Below, in pieces: positions 9,632-21,845 of a DNA stretch of 64,000 nt. This stretch comes from Pseudomonas purpurea. Lineage in GTDB: Bacteria; Pseudomonadota; Gammaproteobacteria; Pseudomonadales; Pseudomonadaceae. The notes beneath the pieces were generated by a model. It saw nothing but the letters and a program-made list of their open reading frames with translations, did no database searches and was not told where the DNA came from. Location of the stretch: NCBI RefSeq assembly GCF_039908635.1, contig NZ_CP150918.1, positions 5,038,001 to 5,102,000 of the forward strand, written 5' to 3'. Numbering within the stretch: the stretch's first letter is position 1; each line of letters opens with the position of its first letter. Both the position numbers and the translations under genes were made by a program.

Positions 9632-9961
9632 TTACTTCTCAGGCATCGGCATCGGAAACGGCATGACATTGCCGACCGCGCCGCGGGCTTCGCTGATTTT
9701 CGGTGTACCCAGGCGCTCGACCTCGTCGATGCGCACAATCGAATGCATCGGCACGAAACTGCGCACCACGCCTTCGAACTGAGCCTTGAGTTTCTCTTCG
9801 CTCGGATCGACGACCACTTGCGTGCGCTCGCCAAAGACGAACTCTTCCACTTCCAGGAAACCCCACAGATCGCTTTGATAGATCTGCTTGGCGTACATTT
9901 CGAACACCTGGCCCTGGTTGAGGAAAATCACCTTGTAGATTGGAGCTTCACGTTTGGTCAT
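9632..9961 (-). CDS. DUF1820 family protein
   Basis: 109 residues, cytoplasmic, no known reaction. The sequence begins MTKREAPIYKVIFLNQGQ and ends with a Pro/Met-rich tail (MPFPMPMPEK); the block DLWGFLEVEEFVFGER is characteristic of this conserved gammaproteobacterial family. I take the start at 9961; the frame is open far upstream, but those residues are not family-like. There is no good ribosome binding site at this start. It is divergent from miaB, sharing a promoter region with a 14-bp palindrome. Confidence 0.82.
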   Translation of the reverse strand: MTKREAPIYKVIFLNQGQVFEMYAKQIYQSDLWGFLEVEEFVFGERTQVVVDPSEEKLKAQFEGVVRSFVPMHSIVRIDEVERLGTPKISEARGAVGNVMPFPMPMPEK

Positions 9962-10042
9962 GGTGGGCGGGTAACACATCGGGGGATAAAAAGAAGGGGG
10001 CGAACTATAGCATAGCCGCCAGACGCACAGCGGTAGGAACCT

Positions 10043-10062
10043 GGGAACATGTTCCCTATAAT
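10043..10062 (+). promoter_or_regulatory. Palindrome abutting a -10 box upstream of miaB
   Basis: GGGAACATGTTCCC (10043-10056) is a perfect 14-bp palindrome and is followed at once by TATAAT (10057-10062). The -35 region is poor, which fits a promoter that is repressed or activated by a dimeric protein at the palindrome. The regulator is unknown. Confidence 0.45.
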
Positions 10063-10096
10063 GCGCGGTTCTTTGAATCACGTGATGACTCTTTCC

Positions 10097-11425
10097 ATGG
10101 CCAAGAAGCTTTACATCGAAACCCACGGTTGCCAGATGAACGAGTACGACAGCTCGCGCATGGTCGATCTGCTGGGTGAACATCAGGCCCTGGAAGTCAC
10201 CGCTCGCGCTGAAGATGCCGACGTGATCCTGCTCAACACCTGCTCGATTCGCGAACGCGCCCAGGACCGGGTGTACTCCCAGCTCGGCCGCTGGCGCGAA
10301 CTGAAGCTCGCCAACCCGGACATGGTGATCGCCGTCGGCGGTTGCGTGGCCAGCCAGGAAGGTGCTGCAATTCGCGACCGCGCCCCGTACGTCGACGTGG
10401 TGTTCGGCCCGCAGACCCTGCACCGCCTGCCGGAAATGATCGATGCGGCGCGCATCACCAAATTGCCGCAAGTCGACGTTTCGTTCCCGGAAATCGAAAA
10501 ATTCGACCACCTGCCCGAGCCACGCATCGACGGCCCAAGCGCCTACGTGTCGGTGATGGAAGGTTGCAGCAAGTACTGCACCTTCTGCGTGGTGCCTTAC
10601 ACCCGCGGCGAAGAAGTCAGCCGGCCGTTCGACGACGTGGTCGCCGAGGTCATCCACCTGGCCGAAAACGGCGTGCGTGAAGTGACCCTACTGGGGCAGA
10701 ACGTCAACGGTTACCGCGGCACGACTCACGATGGGCGCCTGGCGGATCTGGCCGAACTGATCCGCGTGGTGGCCGCCGTGGATGGCATTGATCGCATTCG
10801 CTACACCACCTCGCACCCGCTGGAGTTCTCCGACAGCCTGATCCAGGCCCACGCCGAAGTGCCGGAACTGGTCAAGCACCTGCACCTGCCGGTGCAGTCG
10901 GGCTCGGACCGGGTGCTGGCCGCGATGAAGCGCAACCACACCGCGCTGGAGTACAAATCCAAGTTGCGCAAACTGCGGGCCGCCGTGCCGGGCATTTGCA
11001 TCAGCTCGGACTTTATCGTCGGCTTCCCTGGCGAAACCGAAAAAGACTTCGAACAGACCATGAAGCTGATCGAAGACGTCGGGTTCGACTTCTCCTACTC
11101 GTTCGTCTATAGCCAGCGTCCGGGCACTCCGGCCGCCGACCTGGCCGACGAAACCCCGGAAGAGCTGAAAAAGGAACGCCTGAACGCCCTGCAACATCGC
11201 CTCAACCAGCAGGGTTTCGAGATCAGCCGACAAATGGTTGGCACCACCCAGCGGATCCTGGTGACCGATTACTCGAAAAAAGACCCGGGCGAACTACAAG
11301 GCCGCACCGAGAATAATCGAATCGTAAACTTCCGCTGCGACAATCCCACCCTGATCGGCCAGTTCGCGGACGTGCACATCGACGCCGCCCAGCCACACTC
11401 GCTGCGTGGTTCGTTGATTCAATAA
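10097..11425 (+). CDS. miaB: tRNA-2-methylthio-N6-dimethylallyladenosine synthase MiaB
   Basis: Radical-SAM methylthiotransferase that adds the 2-methylthio group to i6A37 of tRNAs. 442 residues. The N-terminal UPF0004 domain shows its three cluster cysteines (THGCQMN, NTCSIRE, GGCVASQ). The radical-SAM CxxxCxxC is in CSKYCTFC at about residue 157, and a TRAM domain closes the protein. I start at [11 protein letters not shown] (10097); upstream in-frame ATGs at 10049, 10061 and 10085 would add residues unlike the family. It leads the miaB-ybeZ-ybeY-corC-lnt order, though a REPIN separates it from ybeZ. Confidence 0.95.
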   Translation: MAKKLYIETHGCQMNEYDSSRMVDLLGEHQALEVTARAEDADVILLNTCSIRERAQDRVYSQLGRWRELKLANPDMVIAVGGCVASQEGAAIRDRAPYVDVVFGPQTLHRLPEMIDAARITKLPQVDVSFPEIEKFDHLPEPRIDGPSAYVSVMEGCSKYCTFCVVPYTRGEEVSRPFDDVVAEVIHLAENGVREVTLLGQNVNGYRGTTHDGRLADLAELIRVVAAVDGIDRIRYTTSHPLEFSDSLIQAHAEVPELVKHLHLPVQSGSDRVLAAMKRNHTALEYKSKLRKLRAAVPGICISSDFIVGFPGETEKDFEQTMKLIEDVGFDFSYSFVYSQRPGTPAADLADETPEELKKERLNALQHRLNQQGFEISRQMVGTTQRILVTDYSKKDPGELQGRTENNRIVNFRCDNPTLIGQFADVHIDAAQPHSLRGSLIQ

Positions 11426-11454
11426 TCACCGCGGTAGCTGTGGCTGCGGGCTTG

Positions 11455-11586
11455 TGTGGCGAGGGAGCTTGCTCCCGCTCGGTTGCGAAGCAACCGCAAA
11501 CCGGGCGCCTCGGCATCACTTGAAAAACCGCAGTGATTAAATTGGGAGTGCTTCGCACTCCAGCGGGAGCAAGCTCCCTCGCCACA
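11455..11586. repeat. REPIN, class A
   Basis: Inverted pair with TGTGGCGAGGGAGCTTGC at 11455 and the mirror ending at 11586. It lies between miaB and ybeZ, so it may sit inside a transcript. Confidence 0.88.
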
Positions 11587-11694
11587 GGTGTAAAGCAACC
11601 AATAGAGGCTGGGCTGTTTAAGAGCTTTCGCACGTAGCCTGCTGGCGTTATCCTTGATTTCATCTCCATTGCCCCAGGGCGGCTAAAAACAACC

Positions 11695-12714
11695 TTGAAC
11701 GCACCCATAGAACCTCATCGCTTTATCCTCGAGCCCTTTGAGGCTCATCGCTTCGCCAATCTGTGCGGGCAATTCGACGAGCATCTGCGCTTGATCGAAC
11801 AGCGCCTGGCGATCGTGATCCGCAATCGCGGCAATCAGTTCGAACTGATCGGCGAGCTCAAGCACACCACCTCCGCGGAAAACCTTCTGCGCCGCCTCTA
11901 CCGCGAAACCAAGGGTAGCGAGCTGTCGCCGGACATGGTTCACCTGTTCCTGCAGGAATCGGCCGTCGAGGACATGGACAACCACGCCCCCGCCGAACCC
12001 TCCGTCGCCCTGCGCACCAAAAAAGGCATGATTCGCCCTCGCGGCTTGAATCAGCAGCGCTACGTGAAGGAAATCCTCGGCAACGACATCAACTTCGGCA
12101 TCGGCCCGGCCGGTACCGGCAAGACCTACCTGGCCGTGGCCTGCGCCGTCGATGCGCTGGAACGCGAGCAGATCCGCCGCATCCTGCTGGTACGTCCGGC
12201 GGTCGAGGCTGGCGAGAAACTCGGCTTCCTGCCCGGCGACCTGTCGCAAAAAATCGACCCGTACCTGCGCCCGCTGTATGACGCGCTCTACGAGATGCTG
12301 GGCTTCGAATACGTGGCCAAGCTGATCGAACGCCAGGTAATCGAAGTCGCGCCGCTGGCCTACATGCGCGGCCGCACGCTGAACAACAGCTTCATCATCC
12401 TTGATGAAAGCCAGAACACCACCGTCGAACAAATGAAGATGTTCCTGACCCGGATCGGCTTCGGCTCGACTGCCGTCATCACCGGCGACATCACCCAGAT
12501 CGACCTGCCGAAGGGCACCAAGTCCGGGCTGATTCATGTGATCGACGTGCTCAAGGAAGTACCGGGCATCAGCTTTACCCACTTCAAGCCCAAGGACGTT
12601 GTCCGCCACCCGCTGGTGCAGCGTATTGTCGAAGCCTACGAGCGCTTCGAAAATCGCCTGATCGACGAGCCTGCGACGCTTTCCACCGAAAAGGATAGCC
12701 GCCGCGATGCTTGA
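11695..12714 (+). CDS. ybeZ: PhoH-like ATPase YbeZ
   Basis: P-loop NTPase of the PhoH/YbeZ family, 339 residues, which works with the endoribonuclease YbeY in rRNA maturation and quality control. Walker A is [11 protein letters not shown] (about residue 140); Walker B is [10 protein letters not shown]. The start appears to be TTG at 11695, since the encoded N-terminus ([16 protein letters not shown]) matches the family and no ATG lies in frame nearby. A TTG start would lower translation. The 3' end overlaps ybeY by 8 bases, so the two are translationally linked. Confidence 0.92.
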   Translation: MNAPIEPHRFILEPFEAHRFANLCGQFDEHLRLIEQRLAIVIRNRGNQFELIGELKHTTSAENLLRRLYRETKGSELSPDMVHLFLQESAVEDMDNHAPAEPSVALRTKKGMIRPRGLNQQRYVKEILGNDINFGIGPAGTGKTYLAVACAVDALEREQIRRILLVRPAVEAGEKLGFLPGDLSQKIDPYLRPLYDALYEMLGFEYVAKLIERQVIEVAPLAYMRGRTLNNSFIILDESQNTTVEQMKMFLTRIGFGSTAVITGDITQIDLPKGTKSGLIHVIDVLKEVPGISFTHFKPKDVVRHPLVQRIVEAYERFENRLIDEPATLSTEKDSRRDA

Positions 12715-13201
12715 GCTTGATCTGCAACTGGCAACCGAAGCGTCTGCCCCAAGCGAAGCCGAGTTCCGCCAATGGTGCGAACTGGCCCTGCGCCAGCGCA
12801 CCGCCGACTCGGAAATGACCATTCGCCTGGTTGACGAAGCAGAAGGTCGCGAGCTGAACCACACCTGGCGGCAGAAAGATTACGCGACCAACGTGTTGTC
12901 GTTTCCTGCTGACGTGCCCGACGAATTTCTCGACATCCCGCTGCTGGGCGATCTGGTGATCTGCGTGGCCGTGGTCGAGCGCGAAGCCACCGAACAAGGC
13001 AAAGAACTCAAGGCCCATTGGGCTCATCTGGTGATTCACGGCTGCTTGCATCTACTCGGTTACGACCATATAGATGACGATGAAGCCGAAGAAATGGAAG
13101 CACTGGAACGAACGTTGCTTGCAGAGCTGGGTCATCCTGACCCTTATGCAGACGACGAAACCGAAACATCCCCTATCGTTACAACAAAGGATTCAGAGTA
13201 A
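12707..13201 (+). CDS. ybeY: Endoribonuclease YbeY
   Basis: Zinc-dependent endoribonuclease for 16S rRNA 3'-end maturation and 70S quality control. 164 residues. The metal motif [11 protein letters not shown] stands at about residue 112 with all three His. The start overlaps ybeZ by 8 bases, and corC follows after 5 bases, so ybeZ-ybeY-corC-lnt is almost certainly one operon. The acidic C-terminal tail ([10 protein letters not shown] onward) is common in this family. Confidence 0.94.
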   Translation: MLELDLQLATEASAPSEAEFRQWCELALRQRTADSEMTIRLVDEAEGRELNHTWRQKDYATNVLSFPADVPDEFLDIPLLGDLVICVAVVEREATEQGKELKAHWAHLVIHGCLHLLGYDHIDDDEAEEMEALERTLLAELGHPDPYADDETETSPIVTTKDSE

Positions 13202-13206
13202 TCGCT

Positions 13207-14046
13207 ATGAGCGAAGATCGATCGAGCAACGGGCAAAAGTCCTGGCTGGGTAAACTCACCCAAGCTTTTGCCCACGAGCCGAAAAACCGTCAGGAGCTGC
13301 TGGAGCTCCTGCGTGATGCCCATCAGAACAAGTTGCTGGACAGCGAAGCGCTGGCCATCGTCGAAGGCGCCATCCAGGTCGCCGACCTGCAAGTGCGGGA
13401 CATCATGGTCCCGCGTTCGCAAATGGTCAGCATCAAGGCGACCCAGACACCCCGCGAGTTCCTCCCGGCCGTCGTCGATTCCGCGCACTCGCGGTATCCG
13501 GTGATCGGCGAGAGCCATGACGACGTCATGGGCGTTTTGCTGGCCAAGGACTTGCTGCCGTTGATCCTCAAGGAGAACGGCGACAGCTTCAACATCAAGG
13601 ACCTGCTGCGCCCGGCCACCTTCGTGCCCGAGTCCAAGCGCCTGAACGTGTTGCTGCGCGAGTTCCGCGCCAACCACAACCACATGGCCATCGTCATTGA
13701 CGAATACGGCGGCGTGGCAGGCCTGGTGACCATCGAAGACGTGCTGGAACAGATCGTCGGCGACATCGAAGACGAGCACGACGTCGAGGAAGACAGCTAC
13801 ATCAAGCCGCTGCCCAGCGGTGACTTCCTGATCAAGGCCCTGACACCGATCGAGAACTTCAACGAGTTCTTCGACAGCGAATTCTCCGACGACGAATTCG
13901 ACACCGTCGGCGGTCTAGTGATGAGCGCATTCGGGCACTTGCCAAAACGCAACGAAATCACTGAAATCGGCGCCTATCGCTTTCGCATCCTGAATGCCGA
14001 CAGCCGTCGCATTCACTTGCTGCGCTTGACCCCTATAGCCCGTTAA
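13207..14046 (+). CDS. corC: CorC/YbeX CBS-domain protein
   Basis: Cytoplasmic CBS-pair protein, 279 residues, linked in E. coli (CorC/YbeX) to Mg2+/Co2+ efflux and, more recently, to ribosome metabolism. The CBS pair is at about 65-190 (VRDIMVPRSQMV, then AIVIDEYGGVAGLVTIEDV), and a transporter-associated CorC_HlyC domain at about 210-279. No membrane segment, so it is a partner rather than the channel. It lies 5 bases after ybeY and 8 bases before lnt. Confidence 0.93.
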   Translation: MSEDRSSNGQKSWLGKLTQAFAHEPKNRQELLELLRDAHQNKLLDSEALAIVEGAIQVADLQVRDIMVPRSQMVSIKATQTPREFLPAVVDSAHSRYPVIGESHDDVMGVLLAKDLLPLILKENGDSFNIKDLLRPATFVPESKRLNVLLREFRANHNHMAIVIDEYGGVAGLVTIEDVLEQIVGDIEDEHDVEEDSYIKPLPSGDFLIKALTPIENFNEFFDSEFSDDEFDTVGGLVMSAFGHLPKRNEITEIGAYRFRILNADSRRIHLLRLTPIAR

Positions 14047-14054
14047 GGACTGAC

Positions 14055-15578
14055 ATGCGTTGGATCACCCGCCCCGGCTGGCCCGGTAACCTGCTGGCCG
14101 TGGCGGCCGGTGCTCTCACCACCCTGACGCTGGCGCCGTTCGATATCTGGCCGCTGGCGTTGCTGGCGGTCGGTTTTTTCTATGCAGGCCTTCGTGAACT
14201 GACACCGCGTCAGGCGCTGGGCCGTGGCTGGTGTTTCGGTTTCGGCCTGTTTGGCGCCGGCACCAGCTGGATCTACTACAGCATTCACCACTTTGGCGGC
14301 GCCTCAGTGTTGCTGGCCGGGTTGCTGATGCTGGCGTTCACCGCCGCAATTGCCTGGTTTTTCGCCCTGCCCGCCTGGCTCTGGGCACGCTGGCTGCGCC
14401 GCAACGAAGCGCCGCTGGCCGACGCCCTGGCCTTCGCGGCATTGTGGCTGGGCCAGGAAGCGTTCCGTGGCTGGTTTCTCACGGGTTTCCCGTGGCTCTA
14501 TTCCGGTTACAGCCAGCTCGACGGGCCTTTGGCCGGACTGGCGCCACTGGGCGGCATGTGGCTGATTTCCTTCTCACTGGCGCTGACCGCCGCATTGCTC
14601 TACAACCTGCCCCGCCTGATCAAGGCCGGACGCAAAGCCTTTATCGTCGCGGGTCTGATGTTGCTGGTTGCGCCGTGGGGGATCGGTGTGTCGCTCAAGG
14701 GGCACGCCTGGACCAGCCCATCGGGTGACCCGCTGAGCGTGGCCGCCATTCAGGGCAACATCGAACAAAGCATGAAGTGGGACCCCGCGCAGCTCAACGC
14801 GCAACTGGCGCTGTACCGCGACATGAGCCTGAGTTCCAAGCGCGTCGACCTGCTGATCTGGCCGGAAACCGCCGTGCCGGTGCTCAAGGAGTCGGCGCAG
14901 GGTTACCTGGACATGATGGGAAGTTTCGCCGCCGAGCGTAATACCGCGCTGATCACCGGCGTGCCGATTCGCCAGGTGATCCACCACGAAAAACGCTTCT
15001 TCAACGGCATCACCGTGGTCGGCGAAGGCGATGGCACTTACCTCAAGCAGAAACTGGTGCCGTTCGGCGAGTACGTGCCACTGCAAGACGTGCTGCGTGG
15101 GCTGATCGCTTTCTTCGACCTGCCGATGTCCGACTTCGCCCGAGGCCCCGCCGACCAGCCGCTGCTGCAGGCCAAGGGTTATCAGGTGGCGCCGTTCATC
15201 TGCTACGAAGTGGTGTACCCGGAATTTGCCGCCAGCCTGTCGGCCCGCAGCGATTTACTGCTGACCATCAGCAACGACACGTGGTTCGGCACATCCATTG
15301 GCCCGCTGCAACATCTGCAAATGGCCCAGATGCGTGCCCTCGAAGCAGGCCGCTGGATGATCCGCGCCACCAACAACGGCGTGACCGCGCTGATTGACCC
15401 GCACGGCAAAATCACCACACAGATCCCGCAGTTCGAACGCGGCATCCTGTACGGCGAAGTCGTGCCGATGCACAACCTGACGCCCTACCTGCAATGGCGC
15501 TCATGGCCGATGATCATCCTGTGCGTCTTGCTGTTTGGCTGGGCGTTGCTGGCCAGTCGCATCGCCAAGACTGTTTAA
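14055..15578 (+). CDS. lnt: Apolipoprotein N-acyltransferase
   Basis: Inner-membrane enzyme that adds the third acyl chain to the N-terminal Cys of lipoproteins, needed for Lol sorting. 507 residues. Six or more N-terminal membrane segments are followed by a periplasmic nitrilase-like domain with the catalytic triad: Glu in WPETAVP (residue 271), Lys in LKQKLVPFGEYVP (about 337) and Cys in PFICYEVVYPE (about 386). It is the last gene of the ybeZ operon. The lipoproteins LptE, RlpA and others in this window are substrates by type. Confidence 0.95.
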   Translation: MRWITRPGWPGNLLAVAAGALTTLTLAPFDIWPLALLAVGFFYAGLRELTPRQALGRGWCFGFGLFGAGTSWIYYSIHHFGGASVLLAGLLMLAFTAAIAWFFALPAWLWARWLRRNEAPLADALAFAALWLGQEAFRGWFLTGFPWLYSGYSQLDGPLAGLAPLGGMWLISFSLALTAALLYNLPRLIKAGRKAFIVAGLMLLVAPWGIGVSLKGHAWTSPSGDPLSVAAIQGNIEQSMKWDPAQLNAQLALYRDMSLSSKRVDLLIWPETAVPVLKESAQGYLDMMGSFAAERNTALITGVPIRQVIHHEKRFFNGITVVGEGDGTYLKQKLVPFGEYVPLQDVLRGLIAFFDLPMSDFARGPADQPLLQAKGYQVAPFICYEVVYPEFAASLSARSDLLLTISNDTWFGTSIGPLQHLQMAQMRALEAGRWMIRATNNGVTALIDPHGKITTQIPQFERGILYGEVVPMHNLTPYLQWRSWPMIILCVLLFGWALLASRIAKTV

Positions 15579-15611
15579 AGACTGAACCTGCTGTTTGGGG
15601 GAGCGGGCTGT

Positions 15612-15743
15612 TGTGGCGAGGGAGCTCGCTCCCGCTCAGTTGCGCAGCAGCCGTAATTCGGTCGATGGGGTGTATCCGACAAGCCCCATTTATCGTTTTT
15701 CGGGCCGCTTCGCAGCCCAACGGGAGCAGGCTCCCTCGCCACA
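15612..15743. repeat. REPIN, class A
   Basis: Inverted pair from TGTGGCGAGGGAGCTCGCTCC (15612) to GAGCAGGCTCCCTCGCCACA (ends 15743), in the convergent gap between lnt and the YdcF-like gene. Confidence 0.87.
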
Positions 15744-15761
15744 GGTCCGGTATTGATCCGA

Positions 15762-16524
15762 CTATCGATAAAACAGCGAATACCCAATCTGCCCTACAGC
15801 CTCATTGAGCAACTGCCCCGACTGCCAGATTGATTTGAACTCCGGCATCCAGCCACCCAGCGGTCGCGCATTATCCACCCCCAAAAAACCCACCGGGGCT
15901 GGCACCACACTGAAACCCGCTTGCTCGAAACTCCAGACACTGCGCGGCATGTGCCAGGCCTGCGTCACCACCACGACCCGCTTGATCCCTTCCGGCAGCA
16001 ATATCCGGGCCGTGAACTGCGCGTTTTCCCAGGTGGTGCGACTACGCCCTTCCTGCCAACGAACGGTTACGCCGAAATCATCCAGCATTGAATCCGCCAT
16101 CAGTTTCGCCTCAGTCGGTGGCGTGCCGTAGTGCAGGCCACCGGTGGTGAGGACCGGCAACCCGGACGCCTTGGCCAGCCGCGCCGCATAACGCTCGCGC
16201 TCCAGGGCCCACGCCCGTCGGCTGGTCAGCGCCCCACGCCAGGTCGCCGCGCTCGCGCCCCGAACCCAGCACCACAATTGCATCGGCACGCTGGGCCAGC
16301 GTCGCCCACTCACTGCGCGACAAGGGTGGCTCCTGCTCAAGGGCGTGCGCGCCCCACTGCACCACAACCGGCAAACTCATCAACCAGAAGCCGCCCACCC
16401 CCAACGCAAAACACACGCCTGCAAGGCGCGGTCTTGAGCGGCGCAACCACCAGGCGAGCATAAGCAGCAGCAACAGAATGCCGGGGGGCAAGAGAAGTTG
16501 TTTGATGAAATAACGAAAAGGCAT
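15762..16524 (-). pseudogene. YdcF/ElyC-like (DUF218) membrane protein, one-base frameshift (likely sequence error)
   Basis: Reading from 16524, the first frame gives MPFRYFIKQLLLPP with two membrane helices and continues to IVVLGSGRERGDLAWGADQPTGV. The family sequence resumes in the +1 frame with ALERERYAARLAKASGLPVLTTGG and ends at 15762. The length is 3n+1; removing one base in the GGGCCC tract at 16205-16210 gives a continuous 253-residue protein of usual length. DUF218 proteins are inner-membrane proteins acting in envelope or undecaprenyl-phosphate metabolism (ElyC). It is probably intact in the cell; see the frameshift finding. Confidence 0.8.
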
Positions 16525-16648
16525 CGAGCATCTCCAAAGATGCCCGAAGCCTAAGAGGGTTGAAGCAAAGCGACAACAAATGCATCAGACTTTTCTAACA
16601 AACAGCCTTTGCTGCTGACGTCAGGTGCCCGCACAGGGCAACACTGGC

Positions 16649-16969
16649 TTACTTGAACTGCAGGGACCGGACCCTTACCGCGCCGCCGACAGGTGCCTTG
16701 TCTTTCAACCAGATGATCTTCGCCGAACGCGGTGCGCCGGCCTGTTTTGCTTCTTCTATCAAGCATCCTTGCGCCTCACGTTCACTGCGGTCCAGATACG
16801 CCTCGATCAGTGCGAACTCGGCACTGCTCAACCCGCGAAGCTCCAGTTCGACAGGACGCTCGTCGCGCAACCGGCCAGCCGTCTTTGCCGCATCCAAGGC
16901 AACGCCCAAGCGTTCTATCAGCCTTTCGTACAACTCGGGTTTCGTGACTTTTCGTTGTGACTCAACCAT
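16649..16969 (-). CDS. Conserved small protein of unknown function
   Basis: 106 residues, charged, no signal peptide or membrane helix. It begins MVESQRKVTKPELYERLIER and is rich in Glu/Arg/Leu with helical periodicity; the C-terminus is basic (WLKDKAPVGGAVRVRSLQFK). I do not recognise a family beyond a pseudomonad hypothetical that stands divergently from leuS. The position between the YdcF-like gene and leuS and the clean open frame support it as a real gene. GAGG lies upstream of the start. Confidence 0.65.
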   Translation of the reverse strand: MVESQRKVTKPELYERLIERLGVALDAAKTAGRLRDERPVELELRGLSSAEFALIEAYLDRSEREAQGCLIEEAKQAGAPRSAKIIWLKDKAPVGGAVRVRSLQFK

Positions 16970-17008
16970 CCCTCACCTCATTGAAAGTAAGACTCACTCC
17001 CCATTTAG

Positions 17009-19846
<2,838 letters not shown>

Positions 19847-19854
19847 TTGGATCA

Positions 19855-19879
19855 GGCGCCAGGTCGTGCACCTGGCGCC
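19855..19879 (+). other. Perfect 10-bp stem-loop between leuS and lptE
   Basis: GGCGCCAGGT-CGTGC-ACCTGGCGCC. There is no U tract, so it is more likely a processing or stabilising hairpin, or a partial terminator, than a full stop of transcription. Confidence 0.45.
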
Positions 19880-19936
19880 GAACAGAACCTTTCGGGCCGC
19901 ACAGTCGGCCCACATGGTTTCAAGGGGAGCAACAAG

Positions 19937-20542
19937 ATGATCAAACGCAATCTGCTGGTGATGGGCCTCGCTGTACTGTTGAGCGCCTGCGGCTTCCAGC
20001 TGCGCGGCACCGGTACCACCGAACTGGCGATCAAGGAACTCGACCTGAGCGCGCGCAACGCCTACGGCGAAACCGTGGTGATGCTACGTCAGGTAATGCA
20101 AGGCAGTGGCGTTAACGTCCACGCCGGCGCACCTTACAAACTGATCTTGACCGACGAACAGGAAACCCGACGCAGCCTCAGCTATTCCGGCGCCGGTCGT
20201 TCGGCGGAAAACGAACTGACCAGCGTTCTGAACTTCCAGATCCTGAGTCACGACAACCTTGTGCTGCTCACTGACAAGCTGCAAGTGCAGAAAGTGTACA
20301 TGCAGGACGGCAACAACCTCGTCGGCTCCGACCAGCAAGCCGCCGAAGCGCGCAAGGAAATGCGTCGCGACCTGGTGCAGCGCATGATGTTGCGCCTGCA
20401 ACTGATCACGCCGACCCAACTGGAGCAATTGCAGCAAACGGCAGAAGCCAAGGCCAAGGCAGAAGCCGACGCCCTGGAAGCCGCGCAAAAGGCTGAAGCG
20501 CAAACGCCACGCCAGTCGCCTCTGCAAGTTCCGACCGAGTAA
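19937..20542 (+). CDS. lptE: LPS-assembly lipoprotein LptE
   Basis: Outer-membrane lipoprotein that plugs the LptD barrel and inserts lipopolysaccharide. 201 residues. The signal peptide ends in the lipobox LLSAC (Cys at residue 18), followed by GFQLRGTG, typical of LptE. The C-terminus is a long charged Ala/Glu/Lys helix (about 165-190), a tail seen in Pseudomonas. AGGGGAG lies 8 bases before the ATG at 19937. It stands between leuS and holA, the conserved order in gammaproteobacteria. Confidence 0.93.
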   Translation: MIKRNLLVMGLAVLLSACGFQLRGTGTTELAIKELDLSARNAYGETVVMLRQVMQGSGVNVHAGAPYKLILTDEQETRRSLSYSGAGRSAENELTSVLNFQILSHDNLVLLTDKLQVQKVYMQDGNNLVGSDQQAAEARKEMRRDLVQRMMLRLQLITPTQLEQLQQTAEAKAKAEADALEAAQKAEAQTPRQSPLQVPTE

Positions 20543-20547
20543 GCCAT

Positions 20548-20569
20548 GCGGGGCGCACCAGCGCCCCGC
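20548..20569 (+). other. Perfect 9-bp stem-loop between lptE and holA
   Basis: GCGGGGCGC-ACCA-GCGCCCCGC fills most of the 38-base gap. No U tract. With the hairpin after leuS it brackets lptE. Confidence 0.45.
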
Positions 20570-20580
20570 TCGCCCGCCTT

Positions 20581-21618
20581 ATGAAACTCGCCCCCGCCCA
20601 ACTCGCCAAACACCTGCAAGGTAACCTCGCGCCTGTCTACATCGTCAGCGGCGACGACCCGTTGCTCTGTCAGGAAGCCGCCGACGCCATTCGCGCCAGC
20701 GCTCGCCAGCAAGGTTTCGACGAACGCCAGGTGTTCAGTGCCGACGCCAGTTTCGACTGGGGCACACTGCTGCAAGCCGGTGCCAGCATGTCGTTGTTCG
20801 CCGAGAAGCGCCTGCTGGAGCTGCGTTTACCGTCGGGCAAGCCGGGGGACAAAGGCGCTGCTGCGTTGATCGAATACTGCTCGCGCCCCGCCGAAGACAC
20901 CGTGTTGTTGATCAGCTTGCCCAAGCTCGATGGCAGTGCGCAGAAAACCAAGTGGGGCAAGGCGCTGGTCGAAGGTTCGCACACCCAGTTCGTGCAGATC
21001 TGGCCCGTGGATGCCAACCAGTTGCCGCAATGGATTCGTCAGCGTCTGTCCCAGGCTGGCCTCGCCGCCAGCCAGGATGCCGTTGAACTGATTGCGGCAC
21101 GGGTGGAAGGCAACTTGCTGGCAGCCGCCCAGGAAATCGAAAAACTCAAGCTGATGGCCGAAGGTGGCCAGATCACGGTCGAAACGGTGCAAGCCGCCGT
21201 CGCTGACAGTGCGCGGTTCGATGTCTTCGGGTTGACCGATGCAATTCTGAACGGTGAAGCCGCCCACGCGCTGCGCATGCTCGAAGGCTTGCGTGGCGAA
21301 GGTGTCGAACCACCGGTGATTCTCTGGGCGCTGGCGCGAGAGCTGAGGCTGCTGGCCAACCTGTCGCTGCAATACAGCCAGGGTGTGCCATTGGACAAGG
21401 CGTTCAGCCAGGCCCGGCCGCCGGTCTGGGACAAACGCAAACCGCTGATGAGCAAAGCCCTGCAACGTTACTCGGCACAGCGCTGGGCGCAGTTGCTGCT
21501 CGAAGCGCAACGCATCGACGCACAAATCAAGGGCCAGGCCGCAGGTTCACCGTGGATGAGCTTGAGCCGGTTGTCGTTGTTGATGGCCGGTCAGCGTCTG
21601 GCCTTGCCGGCCGAGTAA
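20581..21618 (+). CDS. holA: DNA polymerase III subunit delta
   Basis: Delta subunit of the clamp loader, which opens the beta clamp. 345 residues, usual length. N-terminal region begins MKLAPAQLAKHLQGNLAPVY, with the clamp-contact segment RLLELRLPSGKPGDKG at about residue 80 and the C-terminal collar region ending RLSLLMAGQRLALPAE. It is the third gene in the leuS-lptE-holA order; a REPIN follows 6 bases after the stop. Confidence 0.94.
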   Translation: MKLAPAQLAKHLQGNLAPVYIVSGDDPLLCQEAADAIRASARQQGFDERQVFSADASFDWGTLLQAGASMSLFAEKRLLELRLPSGKPGDKGAAALIEYCSRPAEDTVLLISLPKLDGSAQKTKWGKALVEGSHTQFVQIWPVDANQLPQWIRQRLSQAGLAASQDAVELIAARVEGNLLAAAQEIEKLKLMAEGGQITVETVQAAVADSARFDVFGLTDAILNGEAAHALRMLEGLRGEGVEPPVILWALARELRLLANLSLQYSQGVPLDKAFSQARPPVWDKRKPLMSKALQRYSAQRWAQLLLEAQRIDAQIKGQAAGSPWMSLSRLSLLMAGQRLALPAE

Positions 21619-21624
21619 GCCTTT

Positions 21625-21752
21625 TGTGGCGAGGGCGCTTGCTCCCGCTGGGTTGCGAAGCGACCCCCAAAATCCATCCTCATACACTCACTGACCTGCG
21701 GCTGCTGCGCCCGAGCGCGGACCGGCCGACGGGAGCAAGCTCCCTCGTCACA
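21625..21752. repeat. REPIN, class A (one arm with a substitution)
   Basis: TGTGGCGAGGGCGCTTGCTCC at 21625 and GAGCAAGCTCCCTCGTCACA ending at 21752. Each arm has one base unlike the class consensus, so this copy is slightly decayed. Confidence 0.85.
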
Positions 21753-21845
21753 GACCGTCATTTCCTACACATCGTGGGACTAGACAGATCCCCGACTTAG
21801 GCAGATTATTTGCCCCGCAAAACCCACCCCACGAGAGAAACGCCC

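Noticed and set aside
9962..10657. Long upstream extension of the DUF1820 frame to 10657
   Set aside because: It lies antisense to miaB and the residues are shadow-type; the family start is at 9961.
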